A DNA stretch of 64,000 nt, from NCBI GenBank assembly GCA_014898425.1, contig RCSZ01000003.1, positions 2,232,001-2,296,000 on the forward strand, in the 5' to 3' direction. The notes beneath the pieces are model-generated. The model had not been told where the DNA came from, ran no database searches, and saw only the letters and a list, made by a program, of their open reading frames with translations. Shown here piece after piece: positions 61,802-64,000 of the stretch (its first letter is position 1; every line of letters starts with the position of its first letter). The position numbers and the translations under genes are program-made. This DNA is from Botryotinia globosa. Taxonomy: Eukaryota; Ascomycota; Leotiomycetes; Helotiales; Sclerotiniaceae.

Positions 61802-63215
61802 TCCTTTCGGCGGGAACCAGGTCTTCATCTGCTAGAATCACGCAAGATCCTTTATTGTGATGTGGGTATGATTGGCATGACATTGGTGGGGAGTGGAACA
61901 GAATGTTCGGATGAATGACAATTATTTTATTGCGGTGTTCGGTTTCAGATTGCATTGGTGCAACAGGATAGCTGGTGATAGGGGGAAAGTGTAGCGGGTT
62001 AACGGTGTTGTCACTGGAATGTTTCGATTGTTCTGTGACGTAATACTATGACAATAAAAGGAAACCTGTTACACAAATTAAACATTCATGAAATTCTATA
62101 CCAGTTAGTGAAAAGCACAATGCTCTCCAAATCTAACTGAAACCAAGTGAACCATGATGATGAAGACAGTGCTGCAATCATCGGATATTCTCTTACGTGA
62201 CTTGGGTAATCTACAATTCAGATACAGCCAAGAGAATCAAAAGGTAGACTTTAACCTACCAAGGCACTTCGATAATATAGAAAACAACCAAAAACAAACT
62301 TTGGAAAAGACAATATCCGAGAATGGAGTGATAATGGAACGATTGACACTTTGTAGATGGTGCACGTGTTCCGCGCTGTTGGTCAATCTCGTCGACCGCA
62401 ATCAACGACAACTTTCTCACCACGTCAATATAAATAAGGATGCGATATCACAATCTCAGTACTTTCTCATTGTGAGAACATCGCTAGTTCTCCAACGCGT
62501 CGGGTGTGTATTGACTGGATAGAATGGAAACTGTCCCACTGAGACAGTCCAAGACGGTTTTCAATACACGATAGCATCACTTTCGTATTCTGGGCACTGG
62601 AAGCTTCATTGATACTCCAAGTACAAGGTTCTTACAGATAGCACAGAATATCGAGGCTCTACTGATTTACTATCACTCAGTTCAACTCAAGCTTTTTTCC
62701 AGTGTTTTTTGAGCATTACATCTGTGTAATCTAAATTCGTTGTCTCACATTGATGTAGAACATCTCAGGTTCCTTGCAAGAGATCATAACAGCAAGCTAT
62801 GCCACAGCGAAATGGCACAATCATATTTAGATCTGTTGTTTCCTTACTGTTCCTGTTGCGGAAATTCGAAAGCTCTAGGTATTCTCGAGAGCAATATTCG
62901 TGGAAGAATGACGGCTCGCCGCCGTGTCAAGAGACATAAATCTAAATGTAAAACTTTGCCAGCATAACATGTCGTTGTCTAATAATCCTATCTTGATCAT
63001 TGAAAGATATAGGAGCAACTTCACAAACAACTTCATTAGTAAAGATAGATGTTCTTAAATAAAATTGTAGCTCCACCCATTCATCATTCTATTGATGATG
63101 AAAGTTCTTCTCACTCCCTCCAAAGTTATTCCATTAACCCACTGCTAAGCTGTATTCTTTATATGTCTAGATTGAAACCCAGTAATATCAAATCAAACAA
63201 ACAACCAATCAAAAG
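61802..63215. other. 1.4-kb stretch with no recognised gene
   Basis: Open stretches at 62154-62522 (122 codons) and about 62752-62967 (Cys-containing FPYCSCCGNSK then Arg/Lys-rich) could be small or decayed genes. Neither resembles a family I know, and neither has a convincing promoter or start. Confidence 0.4.
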
Positions 63216-63313
63216 ATCTCGTTGGGCTAGTGGTCATGCCATCTGTCTCACAGAATTCTCACATGAGTTTTCAAAGAACACAGAAGATCGCAGGTTCAAA
63301 CCCTGCACGAGAT
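63216..63313 (+). tRNA. tRNA-Val (anticodon CAC) with a 26-nt intron
   Basis: The acceptor stem ATCTCGT pairs perfectly with ACGAGAT. The D arm lies in GGCTAGTGGTCATGCC. Anticodon stem TCTGT pairs with ACAGA, the loop starts C-T-CAC-A, the variable loop is AGATC, and the T arm is GCAGG-TTCAAAC-CCTGC. Box A (TGGGCTAGTGG) and box B (GGTTCAAACCC) are near consensus. An intron of 26 nt (63253-63278) follows position 37, the canonical site. A T6 run (63315-63320) right after the gene is a Pol III terminator. Confidence 0.9.
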
Positions 63314-63314
63314 A

Positions 63315-63320
63315 TTTTTT
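63315..63320 (+). terminator. Pol III terminator of the tRNA gene
   Basis: A run of six T starts two bases after the mature 3' end of the tRNA. Confidence 0.85.
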
Positions 63321-64000
63321 GTTCTTATTTACACTGAAACTGTGTAGATATAGATGATTGCATTGATTCTTGATGAAGTGATCTGGGGTTTTGGGTTGTT
63401 TGTTATTTGTAAGTGTTTGCACTGAAATAAGTGGGGCAATTGAGGGGTCTCGCTTAAGGGGAGTATAGAAATTGTTCGAAAAGTTGACTCGAAAAATGAA
63501 AGCTGAAATTCAGATCATGTATAAAAACGACTCTTTTCTTTCATACTTCTCTTCTTGTAGAGCAGATGATTTTTTCCCAACCAGCGGTTTTATTGAGGTT
63601 GTCCAGCTATCATAATTTTTATTTCGATAATGTTACGGTTAGATGTCACCGCTTGTCTTTTCGTGAATATTGCTGCTTTACGACCGTAGGTAAGATATTT
63701 TCATTTCCTTTAGAGTCTTTATACGTGCTTTGTTGCCTACTTAGGTATGAAGGAAAGATACCTGACTGGCCTCCTTAAGATTCAGGAGTCAACCCGCGTT
63801 CACTGGTGCCATAAAATCAAGCAGGGCTTATTGCGCGTTGCATTCCATTGATAGGTTCAGAGATCATATGTTCTGGAAGTTTTAATCTTCTATTGGAACT
63901 CAATCTCAACTCCAGAAGATCTGATCAACATTCAATTTGAAACTTCAAGAAAATCTTGGGATTGTTTACGCTTGTCAAAAAGTGGATCTCAGGACATTCT
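63321..64000. other. right end of window, nothing recognised
   Basis: A 70-codon open stretch (63566-63778) without motifs. No repeat or RNA gene seen; a gene could continue beyond the window. Confidence 0.4.

Overview
The window is nuclear DNA of a filamentous ascomycete. The evidence is short GT-AG introns (about 50-100 nt), RIP-type C-to-T and G-to-A decay of repeats, fungal NACHT/STAND proteins and fungal-type cyclophilin, RPC34 and ENT3 genes. The style of the cyclophilin and kelch genes and the LTR families suggest Leotiomycetes, perhaps Sclerotiniaceae (Botrytis/Sclerotinia); that placement is inference.

Layout. (1) About 1-29.7 kb is an extremely AT-rich, RIP-mutated block of nested LTR retrotransposons: the 3' end of a Ty1/Copia element (1-2210), a Ty3/Gypsy element on the minus strand (about 2.2-10.0 kb), copy A of a second Copia family (10.2-22.1 kb) split by another minus-strand Ty3/Gypsy element with 150-bp LTRs (11807-18383, target duplication AATAA), and copy B of the same Copia family (23949-29690, 170-bp LTRs, target duplication ATGTA). 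Copies A and B flank a 1.8-kb remnant of a NACHT-WD40 gene. All four reverse transcriptases have catalytic Asp changed to Asn. (2) 30.1-33.7 kb, next to the block, holds a fructosamine-3-kinase-like gene with an intact six-exon frame but HGD changed to HGN, and a decayed aldo-keto reductase pseudogene. (3) 34.5-41.1 kb is conserved housekeeping: RPC34 (Pol III), a cyclophilin with a predicted mitochondrial presequence, a short TIR element, and an ENT3-type epsin. (4) 42-53 kb is accessory: a NACHT-TPR NLR, a 7-bp minisatellite, a SERAC1-like esterase fused to ankyrin repeats without a NACHT, and a kelch protein with one membrane segment. (5) 54.9-61.8 kb carries four tandem, same-strand, single-exon paralogs of a family I do not recognise; this is the best candidate for an undescribed system. 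(6) A tRNA-Val(CAC) with an intron lies at 63.2 kb.

The main theme is a heterochromatin-like RIP block whose mutation pattern also appears in adjoining single-copy genes, next to a region of fungal innate-immunity-type (NLR-like) genes and a lineage-specific tandem family. Exon boundaries were derived by hand from frame continuity and splice signals.
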